64,000 bases of DNA from assembly GCA_003833135.1 (NCBI GenBank), contig QZLH01000024.1, positions 181,597-245,596 on the forward strand, read 5' to 3'. Both the position numbers and the translations under genes were made by a program. This document shows positions 10,801 through 22,158 of the stretch, piece by piece. This DNA is from Oehlia diaphana. Taxonomy: Eukaryota > Glomeromycota > Glomeromycetes > Glomerales > Glomeraceae. The notes beneath the pieces are model-generated. The model ran no database searches and was not told the origin of the DNA. It worked only from the letters and a program-made list of their open reading frames with translations. Numbering within the stretch: position 1 is the stretch's first letter; each line of letters begins with the position of its first letter.

Positions 10801-13800
10801 ACTAAGACATGAGTTAGGACGAACTGAATTGGATTGATTAACGTCTGGAAATGAAGTCGGTCGCATAGGAAATTGCTCAAGTAGATTTGAGCTCACATTT
10901 AATGTTACTAAACCTGCACAATACCAAATCTCCGGAGGGAGTGAGCTAAGGTTATTGTTATGAATGTCCAAAACCCTTAAGGCCGTTAGAGAACCTATTT
11001 CACTAGGAAGTGCCGAAAGGGTATTGTTTGTACACGAAAAATGTGCTAGTTTCTTCAAAGAACCAATTGAATTTGGGATCTTTGTTAACTGATTATTAGA
11101 TAGGTCTAACTTTTCTAAAGATACAAGGTCTTCAAACAACTTATCAGGTAATTCTATTAGTTTAGAATAAGCTAGTGAAAGGTCAGTTATTGAAGTTCCA
11201 ATTCCCATAAGTGAGAACTGGGTAAGCATATTTTTTGGTAAAATAAGCTTTTGTAATGAGCTAGACGATAACTTTACTATGCTCACATTATTTGACTCTA
11301 TTAGAAGAACTTGAAGATTTGGTACTAAAGATAAAACGTCAATATTAGTTAATTGATTTCGACGAATATCCAATTTTTGTAGACTAGTCAAATTACTGAA
11401 ACTTGTGGGTAATGAACCCGTTATTTGATTTCCAATCAAAAATAATCTCTTCAAGTGCACAAGGTTACCGATTTCCATTGGTACAGATGTTATTTTGTTA
11501 AAACTAAGATCTAATTCTGAAAGAGAAATAATATCGCAGATTACTGGAGGAAATTCTGTAAATGAATTGTTGGCAACATTCAAAATGTTAAGACATCGAA
11601 ATTTCGCAAATGATTCGGGTAAACTTGTTAATAAATTGTTATCAGCTTGCAAGTTCGTTAATTCTGTAACATTTTCCAATTGTGTATGATCGAGATCTCG
11701 TAAACGATTGGAACTAAGATTAAGGGTTGAAAGCATTTGAGATTGCTTTACAGACTGAGGAACACGTTCTAGTTCATTTTGAGAAAGATGTAATTCCTTA
11801 AGCTGATGACAAGATTGTATAAAGTCTGTAGGAAGATCGAGCATAAGATTTTGAGAAACATTGAGTGAGCGAATAAAATATGCTTGACGATAGAGAAATA
11901 TTGGAATTGTCTGTAAATTTCGAGCTTGAAGATCTACATGCTGTATAGAAGATAAAGCGCCTTGTTCTTCCTAATGAAGAATGTGTAATGGATAACTCGT
12001 TAAAATTCTTTGTAAATGTTTATAGGTTGATAAATATAACAAACCTCAAATCTAGGAACTGTTGTCTCTCGAAAAGTAAACCTAAATAAATAACTATTAT
12101 CTTCTCGTCCAAGATCATCTAATTTATCATTTTCCGTATAACCCGCTTGCTCGAGCAATTGTTTTTGTAATTTTAATGGTCGTTCTTTCGGTAATAATAC
12201 GCGTTCTGCAATTAAAAAAAAAATTCCTTAATGATGAAGAACTAAAGATACCATTAACCAGATAAACGTTAATTACCTAAATTATGCCTCTTTACATATA
12301 GATTATACTTTGATATATCTTGAATAAAAAACTTCTTTCCTAGCATATGGCATAGTTCAGCTGTTGGTGTGTTCAAAAAACAATTAACAGTACCAAAAGT
12401 TGCGTCAGGTCGAAATATCCGAATGCAATACTACATAATATTAACATATTTAAACATTAGTCGTAGAAATACGATCTATAAAGCAATAAAGAATATTCTA
12501 GATATTAAATTTAACATAAATATTTAGAAAAATTGAGTGATGATTGACTTATTAATGTCCTTTCACTTAAAAAAAAAATAGTCTATCAAATTATTATACT
12601 ATAACTAGGCTCAGTAGTTCTTCCAAATAATATAAATAAATATATATTGATAATGGAATGAAATATACCATTTTGTTATCACTATTTAATTTTTCATTAT
12701 TAGTATCATCCATATTATTACTTTCTAAAAAGAGTTGTTGTGGCTTACGAACAGCCCATGATTCTGGTGGTGACCACATTTCAGCATTACTCGTTGGTGT
12801 TAATGTCCAATCACTTGAAGATTCTTGCAACATTTCGTCACATGTTATAGAAACACCCGAGAGCCGATGTTCGCGGTTATCATTTCTTATGATACCATCC
12901 ATATCATCTATGTCCACTAAAAAAATATGGAAGATGTTAATTCTATTGGTGCATGAAGAACTAAAATTGTTTAGAATAAAAGAATTAAAGAACGATATCG
13001 ATACAGTTAAATTCATTTTGTGCGGTTTCCTACAAAAAATTAAATAAAGATAGGAAAATTAAAATATAAAAATTAACATTTTTTTGGCTAAGTAACCGGA
13101 TTACCACTTGATCTGTATTATCTCACTCTTTACTATAACCGGTTCAGGAAGATACAATTCTTAGATCTAACCTTTACATTAGCCCGTCTAAAAAAGTAAA
13201 TATTAAAAAATTTGACATACCTTCCTTCTCCCCGAAGTTCCTTTTTTAAGTCTCCAAGGGTGGTGATCGCTTTTTTCACTCTTCCCTGCCAATGAAGTTG
13301 ATCTGCTATAACCCGGAGTCGTTGGGGCAAAATCATCCTTTTCGAAGGGAGTTATAATTAAATTCGGATGAGAATGAGTATATGTTTCTGCATCAGAGTT
13401 TTTACGATGTATGCCTTTATTGTATCGTAATAAGTAAAATAAAATTATATATGCGCGAGTAAAAAATAAAATATATGTAATATAAATTTATGCATATAAA
13501 ATATGTATGCGCAATTTAGTTATAATCACGCATAATTGGGTCAATTAACAACTAACCTTCGGAAGTCGAAGTTTCTTTATCTTTGGGATTTTTCCTACCA
13601 AGCAATCTTGAAAATATAGTTCTCTTTTCTTTTTCTTTCCCTATTGGATGAATAATGCTGTATACACTACTAGAGTCCAAAGCGGAATCACTATCGGAGC
13701 TCTTTGTTCTTCGATGAGCTATTCTATAAGAACTAGTATCGGAATTACTTGACAAAGTAGCAAAAGACCCTTTGCGATTGTCCGTTGGGTTAGTTGTCTG

Positions 13801-14184
13801 GTAAACAAATGGTGCTATTTCTTCTGGAGGAAAGTCACCATACCGAGTATTCATATTAGGCTGTAAGGAATCAAAAGATTTTCTCCTTGGTTCGTCATCG
13901 TCAGGTAATAATAAACCAGACTTTACGTTTCCAGCGGAAAGTTTTCGAACAAGACCACCTCTTTTTGATGATCTAGCTGCTAAGTTATTCATTGATTGTA
14001 GAGTAGGATCATAACTTGGAGAAGAAGGGCGAGAATGTGACCCAAAAATTGAGGACAAAAATGAGTCTCTTTCTTCGCGAGATTTTTTTCGTCTATTTTG
14101 ACCGCCACCCGTAGAATATTTTTCAGGCGTACGAAATGGAGAAGGTGGGGAAATTTCCAATTCTGAAGATCGCCGTGGGGTCAT
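7815..14184 (-). CDS. CYR1: Adenylyl cyclase, fungal RAS-responsive type (RA-LRR-PP2C-cyclase)
   Basis: Makes cAMP from ATP for the cAMP-PKA pathway; fungal members are membrane-associated and activated by RAS. Rebuilt exons: 14184-13557, 13414-13221, 13029-13005, 12916-12669, 12430-12277, 12205-12045, 11970-10445, 10370-8426, 8359-8300, 8226-8002, 7922-7815, totalling 5274 nt and 1757 aa. The start (14184) is the first ATG of the open frame. Order: a Ser/Arg-rich N-terminus (1-360), a RAS-associating domain (about 366-460, CIRIFRPDATFG...), about 20 leucine-rich repeats (480-1020), a PP2C-like domain (about 1060-1330), a cyclase domain (about 1395-1560) and a C-terminal tail. Cyclase residues are intact: metal Asp in FTDI (1406) and EGDA (1449), purine-selecting Lys (1445), and Asn1533/Arg1537 in VNRAARI. 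The PP2C part lacks canonical metal ligands (FEGRAG for DGHGG, ATHGLWD for ASDGLWD), so it is probably structural. Confidence 0.93.
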
Positions 14185-15005
14185 AGATATCAAGAAATTA
14201 TACAAACGAAAGCATTTGATGATTTATTGAAATATAAAAATACAAATTGTTTAATATATTATAAACAAATTGTGAAACAATGTGTAGCAATATTAAGTAT
14301 GGTTAGCGAATCAACACACTTTGCAAAAGCACATGATCTCAAAATTATCTTACCAAATTCAAGTCACGATAACTTGTTATAATTTGAATTTCATATAAAT
14401 TTTATGAACGCACAGGCCATTTTATCTTCCTAACCTTTATGATGACACAATTGACGCAATTGATGAATTTGTAAAAAAATTTCAACATATAAATCTTAAA
14501 AACCTAATTTTAATTTGGATAAATTTGTGGGAATTCTCAATCTCATTAATTTATATAAATTATATTTTACTTTGGAATAATTTAACCTAACATTATTTTT
14601 TCTCCTTTGTATATTACTAAATCAATAAAAAGATAATTATCGTGTTATGTATGAAGATCATGTGTTACAGTAAATATATTGTGGGGAATGCACGAACATG
14701 ATGCAGCAAAAATTTTCAGGGGTCTGGTTACACAGTTACACAAAATTTCTAATAACTGATAACTGATTATTTCCCTAATATATTAAAATATATACATATT
14801 TTTTTATTATATTAAAACTATTTATGATTTGCAATAACTTTTTATTTACATTAATAATGTTTTAGATTTTCTGTAAATATGTAAATATAAAAATTTACGT
14901 AAGTTTTTTTTTATTTTAACTTTAATTTTATGCTTAATTCTTAATTTTATACTGTAATATTAAATAGTAACTAATAAAAAGTAAAATTCACATAAAAAAT
15001 AATTA
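14185..15005. other. Upstream spacer of adenylyl cyclase
   Basis: AT-rich region presumably holding the promoter of the minus-strand cyclase gene. No other coding sequence was seen, and no left terminal repeat for the adjacent transposon was found. Confidence 0.4.
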
Positions 15006-16046
15006 CTAAAAATGTGTTGGCCCTCCCCTTGCTTCTAGTACTGCGTTTATTCTTTGTGGCATTGAAGCAACAACCTCTTCAAAAATGGAGCAATCCAAAT
15101 TTTCCCATTCTTCATTTAGTGCAATTTTAAGTTCATCCACAGTTCTTGAAAAGACTTTACAACTCTGGATATTATCCTTTAACTGCTTCCAGATGTTTTC
15201 TATTAGATTTAAATCAGAAGAATTTGCCGGCCAATTAATAACCACAATTTTATTTTTCTTCAACCAATCCTTAATTATTTTCATGATATGTATGGATGCA
15301 TTATCCTATTGAAAAATTGCAATCCTTCCTGTTAACTCATGAACTATATGCTGAAATGGATATAAATATGAATTTAGGATTCTAATGTAAGTATTTGAAT
15401 TGATTTTTTCATTTCCTTCTTTATTTTCATCACAAAAAATTAATGGCCCTTTTATTTCTCCTGCAAAACATTCCCAAACTATAACTGATTTTTGACCACT
15501 TTTAAAGATAAGTGTTAAGCATTCAGTGTTAAACCTTTCTCCTATATGTCTTCAAACTCTTATTTGTCGTGACTGCTTGCCAATCTCAATACTTGATTCA
15601 TCTGAAAAAATAACTTGTGCCCAATCATAAGCTGTTTTTTCCTTATATTTTTTACACTAACTAATACGAGCTAATACATGCTTTTCTGAGATAAAGGGCT
15701 TTTTTGCAGCAATATAGGAATAGATTTTAACACCATGTAATGCTCTTTTAGCAGTTGTAAGGTTGCAATTTAAATCTAATGTATTAATGACTTCATATAA
15801 AGGTTCGCATCAATCTTGTGTAACTTTGTTTATGGATGCATTTTTCTCATTATTATTGAGAGCAGGTGGACGCCCTAATCTAAGTAAATTTTTAATTTTC
15901 CCTATTTTCTTGTATCTGTCAATAATTCTTCTTATTGTGATAGGGTTACAACCTATTTTTCTTGCTATTTGTGCAGGGTTAAAATTCTTCATATATGCTA
16001 ATATTTTTCCTTTATCTTGAGAAGTTAACTCAGTTCTATGCGACAT
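15006..16046 (-). pseudogene. Dead Tc1/mariner-family transposase
   Basis: A single frame of 347 codons reads from ATG 16046 to 15006. The N-terminus is a helix-turn-helix DNA-binding region (LTSQDKGKILAYM, PAQIARKIGCNPITIRRII) followed by a GRPP motif. The DDE/D catalytic core is recognisable: FSDESS (about 15600), DNASIH (about 15300) and NSSDLNLIENIW (about 15210). Four nonsense codons interrupt it: TGA 15812-15810, TAG 15659-15657, TGA 15554-15552 and TAG 15308-15306. No frameshift is needed to read the whole protein, so decay is by point mutation. It cannot make a full transposase. Confidence 0.88.
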
Positions 16047-16196
16047 TATTTTTTTAACTTTGCAACACGTTTATTAGGTTATGAAATTGTGAGAAAAACA
16101 TTTAAAAATATAAAAAGGGGTATAAATAATGTAAATTTTATGTATCATAATACCGTACAAAATTGGACATCACTTTTAGATCTGACTGTACAGTAA
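15006..16196 (-). mobile_element. Tc1/mariner-type DNA transposon remnant
   Basis: The element contains the dead transposase. Beyond its 5' end, the sequence to about 16196 ends with GATCTGACTGTACAGTA, resembling a Tc1-type terminal repeat read outward. I could not find the matching opposite end left of 15006, so that end is lost, strongly diverged or outside the part I recognise. The right boundary is approximate. Confidence 0.5.
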
Positions 16197-16443
16197 TTTA
16201 TAATTAAACTAAAAGTAATATAGTGTAGTAAGTTAATTAATGGATAATGTAAGAACTCAACCATATCACTTTGTAATATATTTAATATATTTTAACAAAT
16301 AAAGAATAAAATTACTACTATTAGATTCCTCTTATTTAACAAATAGATAAATTTTATTATTAGTTAATTTAAAGTTAGGAATGTATAATTTAAAATTTGA
16401 AAAATACTTCAATTTTTTTAATTATTAAGTAAATTTTTTATAA

Positions 16444-16633
16444 TACAGTCAACCTTCCATATAGTCACCTCCTATCTAATCACATCCTCCCATATAAGCA
16501 CATTTGCATTGGCCCAAGTTACTAATAAATATATTAAAAAAACCTCCTCTTTAGTCATATCATATAGTATTTTTATAATCACATCATTTTTTTTTGGACC
16601 TGAGAGGTGTGCTTATATGGAAGGTTGACTGTA
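16444..16633. mobile_element. MITE with perfect 20-bp terminal inverted repeats
   Basis: TACAGTCAACCTTCCATATA at 16444-16463 is the exact reverse complement of 16614-16633. The element is 190 bp, non-coding, and begins and ends with TA, as expected for Tc1/mariner-mobilised MITEs. It lies about 250 bp from the dead Tc1 element, but its ends differ from the end seen there. Confidence 0.85.
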
Positions 16634-19600
16634 TATCAGATATATTACAAAAATTTTTTTGGAATAAATTTATATAAGTTTATAGTTTATATATTAATTT
16701 ATTTATTAACTTTAAAATTTTATAAAATTTATTTATAATTAGAAAGAAATTTTAAATAAAAATATTATTATTAAATTTAATATAAGTAAAAATAAAAATT
16801 CTATAATATGGTATAATTACTATAATGCATATAATATAAGTTATATAAAAGCTAATATAAACTGTATAGGATTAATATTTTTTCATATATGTGATATATT
16901 GCTTTTTTTTTGCTATTTTTATATAATAACCAAATTTTTTAATTCTCTATTTTTTTTGATTTTTTTACATTTTTAATATAATTCTATTGTAATACTTTAA
17001 AAACTGTATAGTATATATATTTTTATTTACTTTATAATTTTACTTATATATCAAAAAAAATTCAAAATAATAAATTAAATTTGAAAAAAATAATGCAAAA
17101 AAAAAATTATTACCATTATTTATTATTTTTATTGAAAAAAAATCATATAAAAAATCAAAATAAAAATATTTAATTATTTATATTTTATAATAAAGTAAAA
17201 TTTTTTAAATATAAGTTATATAGAAAATAATAATTAATAATTAAATTATAGAAATAGTTATATATTATTAGTAATAATTAATTTTTTTATAATTTATATA
17301 TAAATTTCAGAATTTTATTTTAAAATTAATTAAATAATATATTGTTTTAATTTTATTATAATAATTTATATAAAATTTTTTATTTATATTAGAAAAATTA
17401 TATATAATATATATTATAATATATATTATATAATTATTAAAAAAAAGAAAAAGGATAATATTATACTTAATAAAATTATGATTTATAAATATATAATTTG
17501 ATTAGTTATTAAATTTAATAGAAAATTGAAGGTAAATTTATATTAAACTAAATATTATAATATATATAAGTTACTCTTCAATTTCATTCTTTATCTTTAT
17601 TACTGATATTATACTTTTTCTTCTTCTATTTACATCCTATAAATAATGTATATGTATAATTCTTTCTTTTATTAAAAGTTGTATATATACTATTTGATAC
17701 AAAATAATATATAATATAAATTTATATAATAAATTAATGAAATTATATTATAAAAAATGTATTATAAATATAAAAAGAAATAATTAAAAGTAATTTAATA
17801 TAGTAAAAAACATAATAAGAAAAATATAAAATTAGTAAACTTCTTTAATAAAACTAATTAAAATTAATTGAAACAAATAGAATAATTTTGCATTCTATTG
17901 AAAAGGTTATTAGGTAAATTTTTGAGCAGATTTTATCAGTTACCTAAAAATTTTAGTTGTATTATTATTAATAATAATGATATAATCATTTAAGTAATAA
18001 CTTGACTTTTTTTTCAAAGAAGTAATCTTGCTTCATAATGCTTAATTTTTATATATATAATTATATATTTTATTTTTTTTTTGTTATAAGTTTAATAAAT
18101 AAAATAAAAAAATAAAAAAAATATATTATATATAATTTCAAATAATATAATTTTAAATAATAAAAATTATAAGAAAAAAAAATTCTTTTCATTATTTTGT
18201 ATTTACAATTTTTTTTTATTGAAAAAACTCTTTAATATTTACTAAATATTATTATTAAAAAATATTATAAAAAATGTAATATATATTATCCCTTAAACTG
18301 TAAGCAATTGCGGGCAAATTTGCCCGCAATTTTACCAAATTTTAGTTCTCATCTAATTTTATGAAAAATAAAGCAATTTTAATAAAAATTTTTTTTCAAA
18401 ATAGTTTAAATTATATATTGTGCAGCAATTATTATCATTTATTAATTATATATTAGAAAATTAAAAATTATCCATTGGCCAAAAGTTGTATTTTAAGATA
18501 ATTACAAAATTTTAAAAATCTTTACACTTAACTTTGGCGATTTTATTGATAATTAATTGTAGCTATATAAAAGCTTAATAGAATATGTAGAGTTCGGTAT
18601 GAGAAATAACTTTTGTTAATATGATATTTGATGTTTAAAAGTAGGATTTTGACTTTATATAGAATCTTAATAAAAATTTTATTACGCATTTTTAATTATA
18701 TACTCATAAAAATTAATTTTTTTTATCTCTATTTTATTTATTATAATGCAAAATTTTTATAATGAAAATAAAAAGTTATAATAAATATTCAAATAAAGAA
18801 AAAAATATGGTAAGAAAAGTTTAGATTTCATTATATAAAAATTCTGATACTATTGTTACGAGTTAATTTCTCATCCAATTTTAATGATCAATCACATAAC
18901 AATTTATAGCCAGAATGTAGATCAATTTGGCTGCAAAATTATATGATGATCTGGCCAAAATTAAAGAATTTTTTATAAGATCATTTATCCTAATTTAGAA
19001 ATTGCGGGCAAATTTGCCTGCAATACAGTTTAAAGGATAATTTTTATTGCATTTTATATATATTTTTTATATAAATATATTGCAGTTAAAAATTAATAAA
19101 AATTATTATATATATATATTTTAATTTTTTATTAAAAATATAAATATAAAAAACTATTTGAAAAAATATCTTATTTAACCTGTAAATATATCTAATAAGT
19201 AATAAAACTTATATAATAAATAATTAACAATTTTTTAATCCTTTAATTATAATAAAAAAAACAAAATAATAATTGGTTAATAAAATTAATATTTCTAATT
19301 TATCTTATATTTACTAATTGGTCACCAGTAATTTTTTTGATAATATATTCATACCTGTAATTTTCTGATGATATTTTATGCTCATGTATTTTTATAGTTT
19401 ATTTATACTTTTTCTATCACTGGATATTAGTCTTTATGAGATAAAAAAGTTATTTCATATATCATATAAATATCATGATTTTTATGGCTGCACTGTGAAA
19501 ATTATAAATATTCATAATTTCTTATAAAATACTATTACAAGTACTATACCACATTGCATATAATATTTCAGATATTATACAAAATACAAATCACAAAATA

Positions 19601-22158
19601 TCTAATTTAAAAATTATATAATATCTATAGATACTTTGTGAAATATTGAATTTTATATGAAGAGATAAATAATAATTTAATTAGAATTAAGCTAAATAAA
19701 GTTATTAAAATTAGGAAAAATACTAATTGAAAGTGAAAATTTTATATTTAGTAAAATACTCAAATCTTATAATGTAAGGATATTAACTTTGAGAAATACT
19801 AAATATTATAAGCAATATAGTATAGTATTACAAAAATTTACTAATAATTAATTCTTTATCAATATTAAATAAAAAACTATTATTATTAATTTAAAAAGGT
19901 ATATTAAAAAGTTTTATAAATTATATTACAAAATTATTATTATAAAATATCATAATTTTATAACTGTACTATAAAAATTAGCAGTTTTTTATTATTTATT
20001 TATTCAATATTATAGATTAATTTATATAATTATATGAATTATTCACTTCTATCATATGATAAATTTGATAGTTATGTTATCTTCACTATTTATTTATATT
20101 ATTTTTTCATTTTTTCCTTTCCCCTTATTTTTTTTCTTTTTGTTTTATTTTCATTTCTTTTCCCATTCCATTTCTTTTTTTTTTGTTTATTATTTTTATT
20201 TGCCTTTTTTTTTTCTTTATTATATTTTTTTTTAGGTTTTTAAACTCTTCTGAGTTTTACAATTTCTAATACAATATATATCTTAATATGTTAAAAAGGT
20301 ATATTCTCTTTTTTTGTTAGTTTTATTTTTTAATTTTATTCTTTACTAAATATATTTTCTTTTCTTTATGCTATTCTTTACCTCTTTTTTCTTCAATATT
20401 ATATAATGCATTTTGCTTTTAACTTGCTTTATTTGGTCATTAACTTTTTTTGTGAGTTTGCTCTTAATATTAATTATGGGGGTTTTTCTTTTTTTTTGTG
20501 ATAGGTATCTTTTTTATTCTTTAATCTTTAGGTTTTTACTTATTTTCTAATTTTTATTTTTTACTAACTATCTTTTCTTTACTCTATACTGCTCTTTAAC
20601 TTAATATGTTTTGCTTTTCTGTTATAAATTTTACTTTTTGACTTCATAGGTTTTATCATCATTTCATTCTTTAACTTTTTACATGAGTTTCATTCTTTAT
20701 TCTTATAGCTTTGTTCTCTTGTTTGCTTTATTATTATCATGTATTTTTTTGTGTATATGTACCATAATTACTAGTTCTGTTAAAATAAATAAAATATGAA
20801 TTTGATAATTATTAAACTTTAATTAAATATTTTAAACCATTATAGTACAAAAAAATCTGCAAATAATAAAAGTGTTGCAAATTTTTAATGAAAATAAATT
20901 AAAATTAACCAATTAAAATTGATAGGTGTAAAATATAAAATTTTTAGGAGGATGATTCAATCTGGATTATTTAACCTGAGGGCAAGTTAGCAAAACTCTT
21001 TTTTTTGAATTAACTAATGAATATATTATATCATTTTATTGTTAATACTAATTAATTATTATATTTCAATATTTATATTTACTATAAAAATAAAAAATAA
21101 AATTATTTATTTATTTTAAATATAGTATATAATGTTTATTTATTAAAAAATTCAAGAAATTTTAAAGCTTTTTTAATATATATTGGACAATATACAATTA
21201 CCAATAAAAACATATTCTTTTACTAATACATCCATCTTTTTTTTTTATAATGAATTCTTTATATTTATCTTTAATAAATAAATAGAAAGCAGGTACAGAA
21301 ACTTTTCACAGTATAATAAAAATGGAACTTTTATTAATGAATTGTAAAAACTTTTGCTGCAAAATAGTATTTTTGGGCTTCATGAATGCAATTTTCTTTA
21401 TATTCAAATTTCATTGAGAAATTAGATATTTTACTAAAAAATCTGCATTCTATGGTAAGTATAAGGAAAGCTTAAATTTTTAAACATTATAAGTATATTT
21501 GGTACCAAATGGACATGAAATGGTCATTAGAGTAATTTTGCATTACAAAAGTCTCTCTTTTATATGGCATATTTTTCTTAGTTTAATATTAGGTGGAAAA
21601 TATAAAGATGTGGCAGGCATATAAAGTACAAGCCGAAAAAATGGAAGAAACACAAAAATAAAGCATCAGGAATCAATGTTATAAAATCAATTCATTTTCT
21701 TCTTTAAAATATAAATTTATTCTTGCATGTTATGGTTAAGAGGGGTTACCAGACTGAATTTTTATTGAGAATAAAAAAACAAAGCGACTAATAAATCATA
21801 ATTTCATATACTGAAACACATGTCAGCATTAGAAGCGCCAAAATACGCGTTATTGTTCGCTCACATTATATTAAACCCGGCAAAAGTTCCCAAAAATTTT
21901 GTAAAAATTTACAGTAGGATCTTTTAGTAGAAATTATTCCAAATTTGAATAATAAAGTCTCATATAGCGAAGCTACGATATGATATTTAATTTGTCAATG
22001 GTCACTTATCTCCCGCCAAAAAAGTTGTCCAATTTTTGATAAGAACCGAGACAATTTCCTATTTTATCAACTTAATCACGAGATCTGCCAAAATCTTTTC
22101 TTAAAAAAAAAAATCGGCGCTATTTTTTTTCCCTGTTGATTTATACGTGTGAATAAGC
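16634..22158. other. Extremely AT-rich gene-free region
   Basis: About 5.5 kb of almost pure A/T runs with no supported gene. A T-rich segment at about 20030-20770 yields low-complexity Phe/Leu frames that are not genes. The only structured object is the inverted-repeat element at 18285-19041. The final 350 bases are less AT-rich and likely hold the NOP56 promoter. Confidence 0.6.
18285..19041. mobile_element. Inverted-repeat element with subterminal palindromes, 757 bp
   Basis: The left end ATTATCCCTTAAACTGTA and the reverse complement of the right end ATTATCCTTTAAACTGTA differ at one position. Just inside each end lies a palindrome: a perfect 26-bp one at 18306-18331 (arms AATTGCGGGCAAA/TTTGCCCGCAATT) and a near-perfect copy at about 18999-19024. 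No transposase is encoded, so it would be non-autonomous. I could not define a target-site duplication with confidence. Confidence 0.7.

Noticed and set aside
20034..20243. 69-codon frame of Phe/Leu/Ser
   Set aside because: Lies in a T-rich low-complexity tract. The hydrophobic composition follows from base composition alone.
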